Shown piece by piece: positions 7,973-17,322 of a stretch of DNA of 64,000 nt (position 1 is the first letter of the stretch; every line of letters begins with the position of its first letter). The notes under the pieces were generated by a model. The model was not told the origin of the DNA and ran no database searches. It saw only the letters and a program-made list of their open reading frames with translations. The translations under genes and the position numbers were made by a program. Source of the stretch: Exercitatus varius (GTDB lineage: Bacteria; Pseudomonadota; Gammaproteobacteria; Enterobacterales; Pasteurellaceae); assembly GCF_029577735.1 (NCBI RefSeq), contig NZ_JARQTO010000001.1, forward strand, positions 186,001-250,000, given 5' to 3'.

Positions 7973-8022
7973 AATCAATAAAAATAGAATTGTCTGTTGT
8001 GGGAATGAGAATAATGGAGAAA
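7973..8022 (+). promoter_or_regulatory. LysR-type intergenic element, orphaned
   Basis: The block AATCAATAAAAATAGAA plus TTGTCT, then GAGAATAATG, is nearly identical to the leader in front of the LysR gene at 23630. Here no LysR coding sequence follows, so it is either a binding site for another LysR protein or the scar of a deleted regulator. The rest of 8023-8211 has a C/G hairpin (CCCC ... GGGG, about 8139-8164) but no recognisable gene. Confidence 0.55.
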
Positions 8023-8211
8023 AAACTGGTTGGATTTTTGGGAGGTTTTGCATTGATAGGAAAATATTAATCAGGGGATTTTTATTTCTACACCTAGTAC
8101 GTATTTGCGTGCTAGATTACACATAGTTGAGTGGCTTTGCCCCTCTAATTGGCAACCCCAAGGGGTGAATTATGCCTAACTTTCGCACATTTAATAGGAA
8201 AAGAAAAAACA

Positions 8212-9006
8212 ATGAAAAAATCGCCCGCACTTTTTGTCGGACACGGCAATCCGATGAATGCGTTGGATCCGCAGAACATCTTTAACCAAGGTTTTCAACA
8301 GATTACCTCAACCTTTGAGAAACCGAAGTTGATTTTATGTATTTCCGCCCATTGGTATAGCGCAAAATTGCAAGTGATGGGCGCGGGAAATCCGCCGATG
8401 ATTTACGATTTTCACGGCTTTCCGCCGGAATTAAGCGAGATTGTGTATCCGGCGAAAGGCGATCCGGCATTTGCTCGACACATTCAAACGTTGCTTGCGC
8501 CCGAACAGGTGGAAATTAATCCGACCCGTGGTTTTGATCACGGCGCTTGGGCGGTGTTGAAATATCTTTATCCGGAGGCGGATATTCCCGTGGTTCAGCT
8601 TAGTTTGGATCGCACTAAATCGCCGCAATGGCATTATGAATTGGCGAAAAAATTACGTCCGTTACGCGAACAAGGCGTGTTGATTTTGGGCAGCGGCGAT
8701 ATTGTGCATAATTTAAGAGCGATTAGCTGGGAGCATATCGATCAAGTGGGCGCCGGTTACGATTGGGCGTATCAGTTCAGAGATGAAATCAATCAAGCCA
8801 TGCATGAACATAACGATGAGGCGTTAATCCATTTTGAGCAGTTTGGCGAAAGCGCTGCGCTTTCCGTGCCAACGCCAGACCATTATTTGCCGTTGCTTTA
8901 TGTGATGGCGCAGCGTGATGAAAACGATGACATCACTTTGTTTAATGATGAACTGATCGCAGGATCGCTTAGTATGACATCGGTGTTGGTTCGGGCGAAA
9001 AGTTAG
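8212..9006 (+). CDS. ygiD: DODA-type ring-opening dioxygenase, YgiD-like
   Basis: A 264-residue member of the LigB/DODA class III extradiol dioxygenases (E. coli YgiD, 4,5-DOPA dioxygenase). Expected metal and active-site histidines are visible: FVGHGNPMNAL near the N terminus, CISAHWYS (about residue 44), RGFDHGAWAVLKYLYPEADIP (about 105-125) and a late PTPDHYLPLLYV. The Met at 8212 is chosen because it follows ATAGGAAAAG and is the conserved MKKSPALFVGHG start; the upstream in-frame ATG would add an unrelated extension. Physiological substrate not known from sequence. Confidence 0.88.
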   Translation: MKKSPALFVGHGNPMNALDPQNIFNQGFQQITSTFEKPKLILCISAHWYSAKLQVMGAGNPPMIYDFHGFPPELSEIVYPAKGDPAFARHIQTLLAPEQVEINPTRGFDHGAWAVLKYLYPEADIPVVQLSLDRTKSPQWHYELAKKLRPLREQGVLILGSGDIVHNLRAISWEHIDQVGAGYDWAYQFRDEINQAMHEHNDEALIHFEQFGESAALSVPTPDHYLPLLYVMAQRDENDDITLFNDELIAGSLSMTSVLVRAKS

Positions 9007-9018
9007 TGGCGAGCCGAT

Positions 9019-9084
9019 AAAGTGCGGTCGAATTTCGGCGAGTTTTTTTATTGGCAAAAACTTCTTAAAATCTGACCGCACTTT
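9019..9084. terminator. Paired uptake-signal inverted repeat
   Basis: AAAGTGCGGTC (9019-9029) pairs with GACCGCACTTT (9074-9084) between two convergent genes. Such paired uptake signals are common terminators in this family. Confidence 0.65.
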
Positions 9085-9090
9085 TAGCTT

Positions 9091-10038
9091 TCAATCAGTC
9101 TGAAACCGCTTTTGCCACTGTTTCGGGCTGATGTGATGTTTCGCTTTAAAATGCTGACGAAAGGCGGTGGCGGAATGAAAGCCGATTTGGTGGGCGATTT
9201 CGTCAATGTTGAGCTTGGTGCTTTCTAACAATTCTCGTCCTTTTTGTAACCGCACTTCAATCAGCCACTCCGTTAATGCCATTCCCGTCGCTTTGCGGAA
9301 ATGGCGGGTAAAGGTGCTGCGGCTCATCATGAGCTTTTCGGCGAGTGTGTCAATGGAATAATCGGCGTTTAGGTTAGCTCGCATCATGTCTAGCCATTCG
9401 TTGATGTTTTCGTTGGCGGTTTTGCGAGTAACGGGCTGTTCAATAAATTGTGCCTGCCCGCCTTCCCGATGGGGCGAGATGACCAACAAACGTGCCAGTT
9501 GATTGGCAATTTTTATCCCATATTGGCGGCGAACAATCGCGAGGCAACAATCCAACCCTGCCGCGGTGCCTGCGGAGGTGATGATGTTTTCATCTTCAAT
9601 ATAAATGGCACTGCAATCTAATTTCACTTGCGGAAAACGCTGTCTGAAATCCGTTTCGCCCAGCCAGTGCGTGGTGGCTTTTTTGCCGTTCAACAAACCT
9701 GCATAGGCAAGGGGATAAGCGCCGTAACACAATCCTACAACGGTCGCGCCACGCCGTGCCGCTTGTTGCAATGCCTGCGTTAAGGCGGCAGACGGCATTT
9801 GTTCCAACTTATCCCAACCGATCATTACAACCAAATCCGCTTGTTCCAACAAACTCAAATTGCCGTCTGCCTGAATAATCGCTGGCTTGGATTGGGTAAC
9901 TGTTGGATTTTCTGCGACCACTTTCACGTTAAATAGCGGCTTGCCGTCAATTTCGGCGGAAAACACCATATAAGGCACGGAAAAATGAAAAGGGCTAAAT
10001 TGGGGATAAAGCACTAAGGCAACGGTTGGAATAGACAT
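9091..10038 (-). CDS. GlxA-type regulator: DJ-1/PfpI domain plus AraC HTH
   Basis: A 315-residue transcription factor. The N-terminal half (about 1-190) is a DJ-1/PfpI glutaminase-like domain with the elbow GLCYGAYPLAYAG. The C-terminal 100 residues are an AraC pair of helix-turn-helices ending FHSATAFRQHFKAKHHISPK. Relatives (GlxA/FtrA) activate genes for metabolism or resistance. The next gene at 10183, a periplasmic metallo-hydrolase, is divergent and only 144 bases away, so it is a plausible target. The spacer holds an Apl-dialect uptake core at 10140. Confidence 0.88.
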   Translation of the reverse strand: MSIPTVALVLYPQFSPFHFSVPYMVFSAEIDGKPLFNVKVVAENPTVTQSKPAIIQADGNLSLLEQADLVVMIGWDKLEQMPSAALTQALQQAARRGATVVGLCYGAYPLAYAGLLNGKKATTHWLGETDFRQRFPQVKLDCSAIYIEDENIITSAGTAAGLDCCLAIVRRQYGIKIANQLARLLVISPHREGGQAQFIEQPVTRKTANENINEWLDMMRANLNADYSIDTLAEKLMMSRSTFTRHFRKATGMALTEWLIEVRLQKGRELLESTKLNIDEIAHQIGFHSATAFRQHFKAKHHISPKQWQKRFQTD

Positions 10039-10182
10039 CTTTTTTACTTGCTAAATGAATTTGACCCGATTTTTACGATTTTTGAATAATAAGTCAATGT
10101 TTTTCATTTCTCATTGGTTTCATAATACCTCCATCGCAAACAAGCGGTTTAATTTATCTTATTTTTTACAAAAGGAAACAGA

Positions 10183-11028
10183 ATGAAACTGAAATCTCTT
10201 ATTTTTGCTTTAATGGCAACCACCGTTGCAACCACGGCTAATGCTGAAATTAGCTATCAACATATCCGTAACGCCACCGCTAAAATTGAAATGGCAGGCA
10301 GCACGTTTTTGGTCGATCCTTATCTTGCTCCGAAAGGCAGTTACGCTGGCTTTGAAGGCACTATCAACAGCCAAAAACGTAATCCGTTGATTGATATGAA
10401 AGAACCCGTAGAAAAAGTGCTTGAAGGCGTAGATGCCGTGATTGTTACCCACACCCACGCCGACCACTGGGATGAATACGCACAAAAAGTGTTACCGAAA
10501 ACCTTACCGATTTTCGTACAAAATGCAGGCGATGCTCGAATTATCCGTTCACAAGGTTTTAAAGATGTGCGTGTAGTTGGCAAAAATACCGAATTTAACC
10601 AGGTGAAATTAAGCAAAACAGGCGGACAACACGGCACGGATCAAATGTATGCTATTCCGCAGCTAGCTGAATTAGCAGGCGAGGCAATGGGCGTGGTGAT
10701 GCAAGCAGACGGCGAAAAAACACTGTATATCGTAGGCGACACCATTTGGAATGAAGATGTGGATTTTGCACTCAACCGCTATAAACCTGAAGTCATTGTA
10801 ATGAATACAGGCTACGCTCAACTACAAGGTTTTTCAGACAGCATTATTATGGGGAAAGCCGATGTTGCCAAAGCTCGCCAAGCCGCCCCGAAAGCTGACA
10901 TCATTACCGTACATATGGACGCCGTCAATCACGCTGCCGTTACTTCTGATGAAATGCGAAAATTTGTGAAAGAAAATAAATTAAGCAAGGTTGCCGTGCC
11001 GAAAGAAGGGGAAGTGTTGAAATATTAA
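10183..11028 (+). CDS. Secreted MBL-fold metallo-hydrolase
   Basis: A 281-residue protein with a signal peptide (KLKSLIFALMATTVATTANA, cleavage before EISYQ) and a metallo-beta-lactamase fold of the UlaG/YycJ-like branch. The metal motif reads VTHTHADHWDEYA (about residues 86-98), then GGQHGTDQ, GDTIWN and VHMDAVNHAA. Probably periplasmic. It is divergent from the GlxA-type regulator. No substrate can be assigned; position in a stress-type block suggests a lactone, thioester or related small ester. Confidence 0.8.
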   Translation: MKLKSLIFALMATTVATTANAEISYQHIRNATAKIEMAGSTFLVDPYLAPKGSYAGFEGTINSQKRNPLIDMKEPVEKVLEGVDAVIVTHTHADHWDEYAQKVLPKTLPIFVQNAGDARIIRSQGFKDVRVVGKNTEFNQVKLSKTGGQHGTDQMYAIPQLAELAGEAMGVVMQADGEKTLYIVGDTIWNEDVDFALNRYKPEVIVMNTGYAQLQGFSDSIIMGKADVAKARQAAPKADIITVHMDAVNHAAVTSDEMRKFVKENKLSKVAVPKEGEVLKY

Positions 11029-11146
11029 GAAAGTGCGGTGGGATTTTCACAAGATTTTGCGATTGGCATCGAAAAAATGTCCTTTTCCCCTTTGCCAGCA
11101 TTGCAAATGGCATTAGACTAAACGGAATTTCAGTTAAGGAGTTTGT

Positions 11147-11785
11147 ATGACCAAATCGGAAATGGTTTCTTCGGTGGCGGAATATCTCACCTTTATGACC
11201 GCCACAGGCGAGAGCCAAGTCAATGCCATTTATGCGGACGAAAATGTCTGGTTGAGCCAAAAAATGATGGGGCAGCTTTATGATGTTGAAGTGCCTACGA
11301 TTAATTATCATCTAAAAAAAGTATTTGATGATAATGAGTTAGACGAAAATTCAGTTATTAGAAATTTTCGAATAACTGCCGATGATGGTAAAAGTTATTA
11401 GAGCAAACGCCAGGCCAGCAAGCCGAATATGGGCTTAGCCACTTGGAAAGACGCACCGCAGGGCAAAATTTATCCTTTTGATGTAGTAGTGGCGAAAAAT
11501 TATTTATCTGATAATGAGTTGGCTCAACTCCAACGCTTGGTGTCCGCTTATTTGGATATGGCGGAAGATATGGCATTACGCCAAATCCCGATGACAATGC
11601 AAGATTGGGAAACCAGGCTCAACCGCTTTTTAGACGCCACCGACAGAGCCGTGTTACAAGACGCTGGCAAAGTTACCGCCGAAATCGCCAAAGCCCACGC
11701 CTTGAGCGAGTTTGAAAAATATCGTGTCATTCAAGATCAACACTTTGAAAGCGATTTTGACAGATTATTGAAAGGGGAAGAGTAA
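11147..11785 (+). pseudogene. RhuM-family protein, internally deleted and interrupted
   Basis: Two fragments of a RhuM-like protein lie in the same frame. The N-terminal part reads AIYADENVWLSQKMMGQLY through FRITADDGKSY and then stops at TAG (11399-11401). The C-terminal part resumes directly, SKRQASKPNMGLATWKDAP, and runs to LLKGEE. Intact RhuM proteins are roughly 330-340 residues, so about 120-150 middle residues are missing in addition to the stop. RhuM was named in a Salmonella pathogenicity island and often travels with restriction or toxin islands. A ribosome site (TAAGGAG) precedes the start, so a truncated peptide could still be made. Confidence 0.8.
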
Positions 11786-11890
11786 AAGAGCGGTGGGATT
11801 TCCACAAGATTTTGGGATTGGCAAGAAATTTAGAAATTTTTACCGCTTGTAGAGTGCGTTTGCTAACGCACCCTTTTTATCTCCAAAAGT

Positions 11891-12817
11891 TTAATTTCCT
11901 TGTGTTTCAACAAATTGAAGATCTTTTCCCTTTTCCATTAAAAAATCAATGAATACTTGTATTCGTTTGGCATTTTGGCTTTTGGGTTGGTAATACAAAT
12001 AGAGTGGTTGAAAGGTTTGCCAATAGGGTTCCAAGATAGGAAGTAAGTTTTCACGGTTTATCAATCGCTCATATTGTGGTTCAAATATACGACCGATGCC
12101 TAACCCTTGTTGAATAGCGTCAATGACCATTTCACTATCATTGATAATGAGTGATACAGGCATATCAATAACTTGCGGATGTCCATCAACCACTAATGTG
12201 AGTGGATGAAATCGGTTTGCCGTAATAAAACGATAGCCAATTAGACGGTGTTGAGAAAGTTCTTCTACTGTTTTGGGGATACCGTAGCGTTTAGCATAGT
12301 CAGGCGAAATAAAAAGCCCTTCACGAATATTTTCGGTTAATTGGCGAGCAATCATTCCTTCTTCTAGCAGATTGCCAAAGCGAATACCTAAATCAAATCT
12401 TTCTTCAATCAAATTGACACTGGCATTATTGATAGAAATATCCAACAGAATATGCGGATAACGTTGGCAAAATTCAGCATAAATAGGTTGCAAAATCAGA
12501 GAAAAAGCCACTTGCGATACGGTTATTCTTACTGTTCCCGTTGGTGTGTGAGCGAGTGTTTTGGCTTTTTCAAAAGCCATTGCCAGCGTATCTACGGCAT
12601 CTAGGGTTTGTGCCAATAGTTGAATACCTGTTTCGGTGAGTTGAATTTTGCGCGTACTGCGTTGAAATAAAGGCACGCCCAACTTTTTTTCTAATTGTTG
12701 CAATGATTTACTTACGGCTGGCACAGAAATACCCAGCGTTCTGGCACAAGCCGAAATAGAGCCTTCTCGGGCAATAGTTTGGAAAACCAAAAGCTGTCCA
12801 TATTCAATACTATTCAT
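11891..12817 (-). CDS. LysR-family transcriptional regulator
   Basis: A 308-residue LysR protein: N-terminal winged HTH (VFQTIAREGSISACARTLG, then AVSKSLQQLEKKLGVPLFQR, about residues 10-50) and a C-terminal substrate domain. It is divergent from the periplasmic MBL hydrolase at 13006 across 188 bases, the usual layout of a LysR regulator with its target. Near its start the spacer contains ACTTTAAGTTAAGGATTATT, a possible binding region. Inducer unknown. Confidence 0.88.
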   Translation of the reverse strand: MNSIEYGQLLVFQTIAREGSISACARTLGISVPAVSKSLQQLEKKLGVPLFQRSTRKIQLTETGIQLLAQTLDAVDTLAMAFEKAKTLAHTPTGTVRITVSQVAFSLILQPIYAEFCQRYPHILLDISINNASVNLIEERFDLGIRFGNLLEEGMIARQLTENIREGLFISPDYAKRYGIPKTVEELSQHRLIGYRFITANRFHPLTLVVDGHPQVIDMPVSLIINDSEMVIDAIQQGLGIGRIFEPQYERLINRENLLPILEPYWQTFQPLYLYYQPKSQNAKRIQVFIDFLMEKGKDLQFVETQGN

Positions 12818-13005
12818 CTTATTTATAACTTTAAGTTAAGGATTATTTAACTTATTCTAATCTACAAATTTAGAATATGAAAGTATAGAATGGCATCTAT
12901 TTGGTAACGAAGCACGTTAAACAAAAAATAAAAAAATTTGCACAAGAATTGGCGGAATGTCTAACGGACTAAGAGCCGTCAATATATTTAATACTTTATA
13001 ACGAG

Positions 13006-14352
13006 ATGAAAATAATGCGTAAAAATATTCTTACTCTATTTTTAACCTTAGGTACAACAATGGCATTCGCCCACGAACAACAATATCCTGGCTTTTTAAT
13101 TGAACCTGAACATCAACACCACGCTTTAAAACAGCAACGAGTGGAACTTGCCCCTGATGTGTATGCGTTTAGCGGTTATAGTTCGTCTAATTTCGGAGTA
13201 ATCAAAAGCAAACACGGCTATATTTTGGTGGACACGGGCGATGATTTGCCCCGTTTACGCCAAGCGTTAGCGGAAATCAAGCAACTAGCCCCTGGTAAAT
13301 TGCAAGCGGTGTTATTAACCCATAGCCACCCCGACCATCGCAGAGGCGCGGCGGTTTTCTTAGCAGATGCGGATAAAGATTTACCGATTTACGCCCATCA
13401 CGCCTTAGGTCAGGAGCAAGCACCGCTCAAGGGGCTGGAAAAAGTTGTAAAAAACCGTACCAGCAAACAATTTGGTGAAGGCATTCCAGACGAACTTTAT
13501 CCTGAAAATTTTGTGATTCCACGCTTTAAAAACGGCGAAACAGGCAAGGTGCTGGTGCAGCCCAATCACGCAGTGCAAGACGGCAAAACCGAACTCACCA
13601 TTGACGGTGTGAAATTTGAATTGCATACCATAGCAGGCGAAAGTCCAGACCACGTTGTGATTTATTTGCCAGAGAAAAAAGTGCTGTTTTCAGGCGACCA
13701 TGTTTACGGCTTAATGCCGAATATGTACCCGATTCGTGGCGGTATTTATCGCGATATTGAACGCTGGGCGAAAGGAGTACGCCAGTTGATGACCTTTGAT
13801 GCTAATGCCGTAATGCCAGGACATAACGACCCGATTTTAGGCAAAGAAAATATCCAAAAACGCTTGGCACAACACGCTGAAGCGATGGAATATGTCTATA
13901 ACGAAACCATTAAGGGTATGAATGAAGGCAAAACGCCGAACCAACTTGCGGCGGAAATCCGTCTGCCCGAACATCTGCGTAAAGTACCGACCTTAGGTGA
14001 TTTCTACGGTGCAATTCCTTGGGCGGTTAAAGAAATTTTTGTTTCACGTTTGGGCTGGTTTGATGGTAATCCGACTAATTTAGTACCGTTAACTGATAAA
14101 GAAGAAGCAGAACGCATGGCAACATTGGTCGGTGGTGCGGATAAATTGACAGCAAAAGCACAACAGGCATTACAAGCCAAAGATTATCGTTGGGCAACTA
14201 AACTGGCTGACTATCGTTTAGCATTGAGTGATGACAAAGTTACTCGTTTAATTAAAGCAGAAGCGTTGGAAAAAATCAGCGAAAATATTTTGCCAGTATC
14301 AGGCAAAACCTATTTAATCCAATCAGCTATTGAACTTAAAAATAAGGACTAA
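13006..14352 (+). CDS. Secreted MBL hydrolase with alkyl-sulfatase-like dimerisation domain
   Basis: A 448-residue exported metallo-hydrolase. After the signal peptide (RKNILTLFLTLGTTMAFA) comes an MBL domain with LLTHSHPDHRRGAAVF (about residues 105-120) and later FSGDHVYGLMPN and MPGHNDPI. The second half matches the dimerisation region of alkyl sulfatases: HLRKVPTLGDFYGAIPWAVK and LGWFDGNPTNLVPL. It is shorter than SdsA1-type enzymes (about 600), lacking the C-terminal sterol-carrier-like domain, so true alkylsulfatase activity is uncertain. A Met at 13015 is an alternative start. The GST gene begins 3 bases after its stop, so the two are one operon. Confidence 0.82.
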   Translation: MKIMRKNILTLFLTLGTTMAFAHEQQYPGFLIEPEHQHHALKQQRVELAPDVYAFSGYSSSNFGVIKSKHGYILVDTGDDLPRLRQALAEIKQLAPGKLQAVLLTHSHPDHRRGAAVFLADADKDLPIYAHHALGQEQAPLKGLEKVVKNRTSKQFGEGIPDELYPENFVIPRFKNGETGKVLVQPNHAVQDGKTELTIDGVKFELHTIAGESPDHVVIYLPEKKVLFSGDHVYGLMPNMYPIRGGIYRDIERWAKGVRQLMTFDANAVMPGHNDPILGKENIQKRLAQHAEAMEYVYNETIKGMNEGKTPNQLAAEIRLPEHLRKVPTLGDFYGAIPWAVKEIFVSRLGWFDGNPTNLVPLTDKEEAERMATLVGGADKLTAKAQQALQAKDYRWATKLADYRLALSDDKVTRLIKAEALEKISENILPVSGKTYLIQSAIELKNKD

Positions 14353-14354
14353 TT

Positions 14355-15056
14355 ATGTTGAAATTATTGACTTTAGCAGGCGTTGGCACGATTCGCAGTT
14401 CTTCGCCTTTTGCTTGGAAAGCAGAAGCCCTACTACGTTTGGCAGGTTTGAATTTTGAGAAAGAATATGTGGCGGATTTTAGCCAAATGCCGAAAGGCAA
14501 AGTGCCTGTATTGCAAGATGACCATCAGTTGATTGCCGACAGTCATTTTATTGCCGAATATTTGCAAGCCAAATATGGATTAAATTTAGACCGCACTTTA
14601 AATGTGGAACAAAAAGCCATTTCCCACGCATTGAGCAGAATGGCGGAAGAACATTTATATTGGGCGAGTGTTTATAATCGCTTTATTGACCCGATGGGTA
14701 AGCCATTTATGATGAAAGCGATGTTTGACAGTATACCGGCAGAGCAGGCTGAACCAATCTTTGCCATGTTGCAAACCAATGTGATGAACCAAATGCAAGG
14801 ACACGGTATTGGTCGCCACAGTTTAGATGAAGTTTACCATTTTGCCTTTATGGATGTGGACGCGATAAGTGATTATTTAGGCGATAAAAATTACTTATTT
14901 GGCGATGAAATAACATCGGCAGATGTGGCAATCGTTCCGATTATTGCCAGCTTAATCCAAACACCGATTGAGACAAAAATTGCACGTTACGCGCGTTCAA
15001 AAGCGAATTTAGTGGCGTATGTGGAACGTTTTGATAAAGCGGTATTTGGCGAATAA
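14355..15056 (+). CDS. Glutathione S-transferase family protein
   Basis: A 233-residue GST-like protein. The thioredoxin-like N domain shows SSSPFAWKAEALLRLAG (active-site Ser region), PKGKVPVL (cis-Pro) and IADSHFIAEYLQAKY (glutathione carboxylate Ser). The all-helical C domain ends with DYLGDKNYLFGDEITSADVA, the conserved N-capping/hydrophobic staple. It is coupled to the preceding sulfatase-like hydrolase, suggesting joint handling of one class of organic compound. An uptake core lies inside at about 14591. Confidence 0.88.
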   Translation: MLKLLTLAGVGTIRSSSPFAWKAEALLRLAGLNFEKEYVADFSQMPKGKVPVLQDDHQLIADSHFIAEYLQAKYGLNLDRTLNVEQKAISHALSRMAEEHLYWASVYNRFIDPMGKPFMMKAMFDSIPAEQAEPIFAMLQTNVMNQMQGHGIGRHSLDEVYHFAFMDVDAISDYLGDKNYLFGDEITSADVAIVPIIASLIQTPIETKIARYARSKANLVAYVERFDKAVFGE

Positions 15057-15135
15057 TCAACAAAAGAGCGGTCGTTTTTTCTTATTTTTTGCCAATATAA
15101 AGAGAAAATCTGACCGCTAATTTTTAGGAAAAAAG

Positions 15136-16083
15136 ATGATTATTAACACAGGCGGGCGCACCGATACGGTGCATTATTATTCAAAATGGCTACTCAAACG
15201 ATTTGAAGAAGGATATGTTTTATCACGAAATCCCTTATTTCCGAATAAGGTTTCTCGGTATGAACTCACGCCTGATAAAGTAGATTGTGTGGTGTTCTGT
15301 TCAAAAAATTATCGTCCGATTTTAAAAGAACTCCATCAAATTACGAGCCGTTTTAACACCTATTTCCACTATACCATTACGGCTTATGAAAGGGATGTTG
15401 AACCTTTATCTCTTCCCATTGAAAAAAGTATTGAAACCTTAAAACAGCTTTCCCAGCAGGTTGGCAAACAACGTGTAGCGTGGCGGTATGATCCCGTATT
15501 ACTGACCGAGAAATATACTGCGGATTATCATTTAGCAACATTTGAGAAAATGGCAAAAGCAATAACGCCTTATGTGGATAGGGGCATTTTCAGCTTTGTG
15601 GAAATGTATAAAAAACTCTCGCTAAATATGCCTGAAATAATCCCATTGACGCCTGAAAATAAACAGATTTTGGCAAAAGGATTAGGCGAAATTGCACAAC
15701 GTTATGGCTTATATTTGCAAACTTGTGCGACAGAGGGGGATTTTTCTGCTTATGGTATTCACGCATCAGGTTGTATGACCCTTGATATGCTCGGGAAAGC
15801 CAATAATGTGCAGTTTAAAATGCTGAAACATAATGGTTCACGCCAACATTGTGGCTGCATTGAAACGCGCGATATTGGGGCTTATGACAGTTGCCCAACC
15901 GGTTGCAAATATTGTTATGTCAATAAAAGCCCAGCCAAAGCACGTGAAATGCGTAAATTGCACGACCCCAATTCGCCGTTATTGCTCGGGCATCTCACTG
16001 AGCAAGACACCATTGTTCAAGGTCAGCAAAAAAGCTTTTTATTGCCTACGCAAATGGATATGATTGAGTTGTTTTCCTTGTAG
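15136..16083 (+). CDS. DUF1848 protein with radical-SAM-like Cys cluster
   Basis: A 315-residue DUF1848 protein. N-terminal INTGGRTDTVHYYSKWLLKR and the distal cysteine cluster (CGCIETRDIG, then DSCPTGCKYCYVNKSP, about residues 236-262) are the family hallmarks. The CxxxCxxC spacing resembles an iron-sulphur site of radical-SAM-like proteins, and the family is thought to be related to them, but no reaction is established. It has its own ribosome site (TTAGGAAAAAAG) and is followed by the small YjbR-like gene. A decayed 3' copy of the same family lies at 4973-5285. Confidence 0.85.
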   Translation: MIINTGGRTDTVHYYSKWLLKRFEEGYVLSRNPLFPNKVSRYELTPDKVDCVVFCSKNYRPILKELHQITSRFNTYFHYTITAYERDVEPLSLPIEKSIETLKQLSQQVGKQRVAWRYDPVLLTEKYTADYHLATFEKMAKAITPYVDRGIFSFVEMYKKLSLNMPEIIPLTPENKQILAKGLGEIAQRYGLYLQTCATEGDFSAYGIHASGCMTLDMLGKANNVQFKMLKHNGSRQHCGCIETRDIGAYDSCPTGCKYCYVNKSPAKAREMRKLHDPNSPLLLGHLTEQDTIVQGQQKSFLLPTQMDMIELFSL

Positions 16084-16103
16084 TTTTTATGGAGCATAAA
16101 ACA

Positions 16104-16460
16104 ATGCCCCCTATTATTCTCTCATCTCACATTCAACAACGCTATGGCGTTGAGCCTGAATATCCTTGGGCAAAATTTCCTGATTATGCGGTGTTTCGCC
16201 ATTGTCATCATCGCAAATGGTTTGCAGTGTTGATGAATATTGAGGCAAATAAAATCGGCTTAAATGCAATAGAAAAAATCTGGGTATTGAACGTCAAAGC
16301 CAAGCCCGAAGAAATCGGTTCTCTACGAATGATCAAAGGCGTTTATCCTGCTTATCATATGAATAAAGAGCATTGGTTGAGCTTAAATTTAGCAGAAATT
16401 GATGAGCGTTTACTGAATGAATTAATTGATGAGAGTTTTAGTTTAACTTTTAAGAAGTAA
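16104..16460 (+). CDS. MmcQ/YjbR-family protein
   Basis: A 118-residue MmcQ/YjbR-like protein with a DNA-binding-type fold of unknown role. Family features are KFPDYAVFRHCHHRKWFAVLM and the C-terminal AYHMNKEHWLSLNL. The Met at 16104 is chosen because GGAG lies 10 bases upstream; the ATG at 16089 would overlap that ribosome site. It is co-oriented with and 20 bases after the DUF1848 gene, so probably an operon. Two-His and Trp positions in NKEHW are conserved in the family. Confidence 0.75.
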   Translation: MPPIILSSHIQQRYGVEPEYPWAKFPDYAVFRHCHHRKWFAVLMNIEANKIGLNAIEKIWVLNVKAKPEEIGSLRMIKGVYPAYHMNKEHWLSLNLAEIDERLLNELIDESFSLTFKK

Positions 16461-16462
16461 AC

Positions 16463-16530
16463 AAGCGGTCAGATTTTCACAAGATTTTGCCATTGGCAAA
16501 AATGTTGGAAAATCCTACCGCTTTTATTTT
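16463..16530. terminator. Apl-dialect uptake-signal inverted repeat
   Basis: AGCGGTCAGATTTTC pairs imperfectly with GAAAATCCTACCGCTT, directly after the YjbR-like stop, followed by TTTTATTTTT. The left arm is part of ACAAGCGGTC, the Actinobacillus pleuropneumoniae-type core. Confidence 0.7.
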
Positions 16531-16584
16531 TAGGTCGCCTGTTTACCTTGCTATAATGTTCGTTCTTATTCTCAAGGAGCCACA

Positions 16585-17193
16585 ATGCAAGTTTTTAATC
16601 CGCAGTCGCTTGTTTGGACCAGAGAGCCGCAAGCCTATGAAATATCAGAAAATAAAATCACGATCACCACAATGCCACATACGGATTTGTGGCAACGTAC
16701 CTATTATCACTTCCAAAATGACAATGCGCCTGTATTGCAAATGCAAACCGATGAACGCTATTTTAGTTTTGTAGTGAAAACGGATTTTTCAGGCAGTCAT
16801 CAACGCTTTGACCAGTGCGGTATCGTGTTATATCTAGATAGCGAAAATTGGTTGAAAGCTTCGGTCGAGTATGAAAATGAGCAATTCCAACATCTTGGTA
16901 GCGTGGTAACCAATCACGGCTATTCTGATTGGGCTACGGTGGAAATTGCTACAGATATTAAATCAATGTGGTTTCGTTTAAGTCGCCGAGAAAGCGATTA
17001 TTGTGTGGAATGCTCGTATGATGGCTTGCATTTTCAGCAAATGCGGATTTGTCATTTACATAAAGGTAACGAGCGTATTCGCTTTGGTGTCTATGCTTGC
17101 TCGCCCGAAAATTCTTCGTTCGCGGCGGTCTTTACGGATATGGCATTAACCGAATGTCAATGGCAAGCCCATAATGGACAACAGACTGATTAA
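16585..17193 (+). CDS. DUF1349 concanavalin-like protein
   Basis: A 202-residue cytoplasmic DUF1349 protein (concanavalin A-like beta-sandwich, sometimes called regulation of enolase 1). Typical elements are TYYHFQNDNAPVLQM, FDQCGIVLYLDSENWLKASV and FGVYACSPENSSFAAVFTD. No catalytic residues can be assigned; the fold suggests carbohydrate binding. The start follows CTCAAGGAGCC. Single gene flanked by uptake-signal dyads on both sides. Confidence 0.8.
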   Translation: MQVFNPQSLVWTREPQAYEISENKITITTMPHTDLWQRTYYHFQNDNAPVLQMQTDERYFSFVVKTDFSGSHQRFDQCGIVLYLDSENWLKASVEYENEQFQHLGSVVTNHGYSDWATVEIATDIKSMWFRLSRRESDYCVECSYDGLHFQQMRICHLHKGNERIRFGVYACSPENSSFAAVFTDMALTECQWQAHNGQQTD

Positions 17194-17294
17194 ACCATAT
17201 AAAGTGCGGTGAGATTTTGTGAAGTTTTTTGCCATTTGCAAAATTCGGTAGAAATCCCACCGCTTGACAATCTCCACTACAATACTTAAAATCC

Positions 17295-17310
17295 GTTTAA
17301 ATTTTTAAAC
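17295..17310 (+). promoter_or_regulatory. ArsR-type operator, copy 1
   Basis: Palindrome GTTTAAATTTTTAAAC lies 13 bases before the ArsR gene start. A near copy lies before the adjacent OYE gene (17652-17667). Confidence 0.65.
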
Positions 17311-17322
17311 CTATAAACAAAA

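Noticed and set aside
8085..8211. Possible riboswitch in the leader of the ring-opening dioxygenase gene
   Set aside because: There is a short CCCC/GGGG hairpin but no recognised aptamer pattern.
9862..9876. GCCGTCTGCCTGAA inside the GlxA-AraC gene
   Set aside because: Only partial matches to two different uptake dialects within coding sequence; not convincing.
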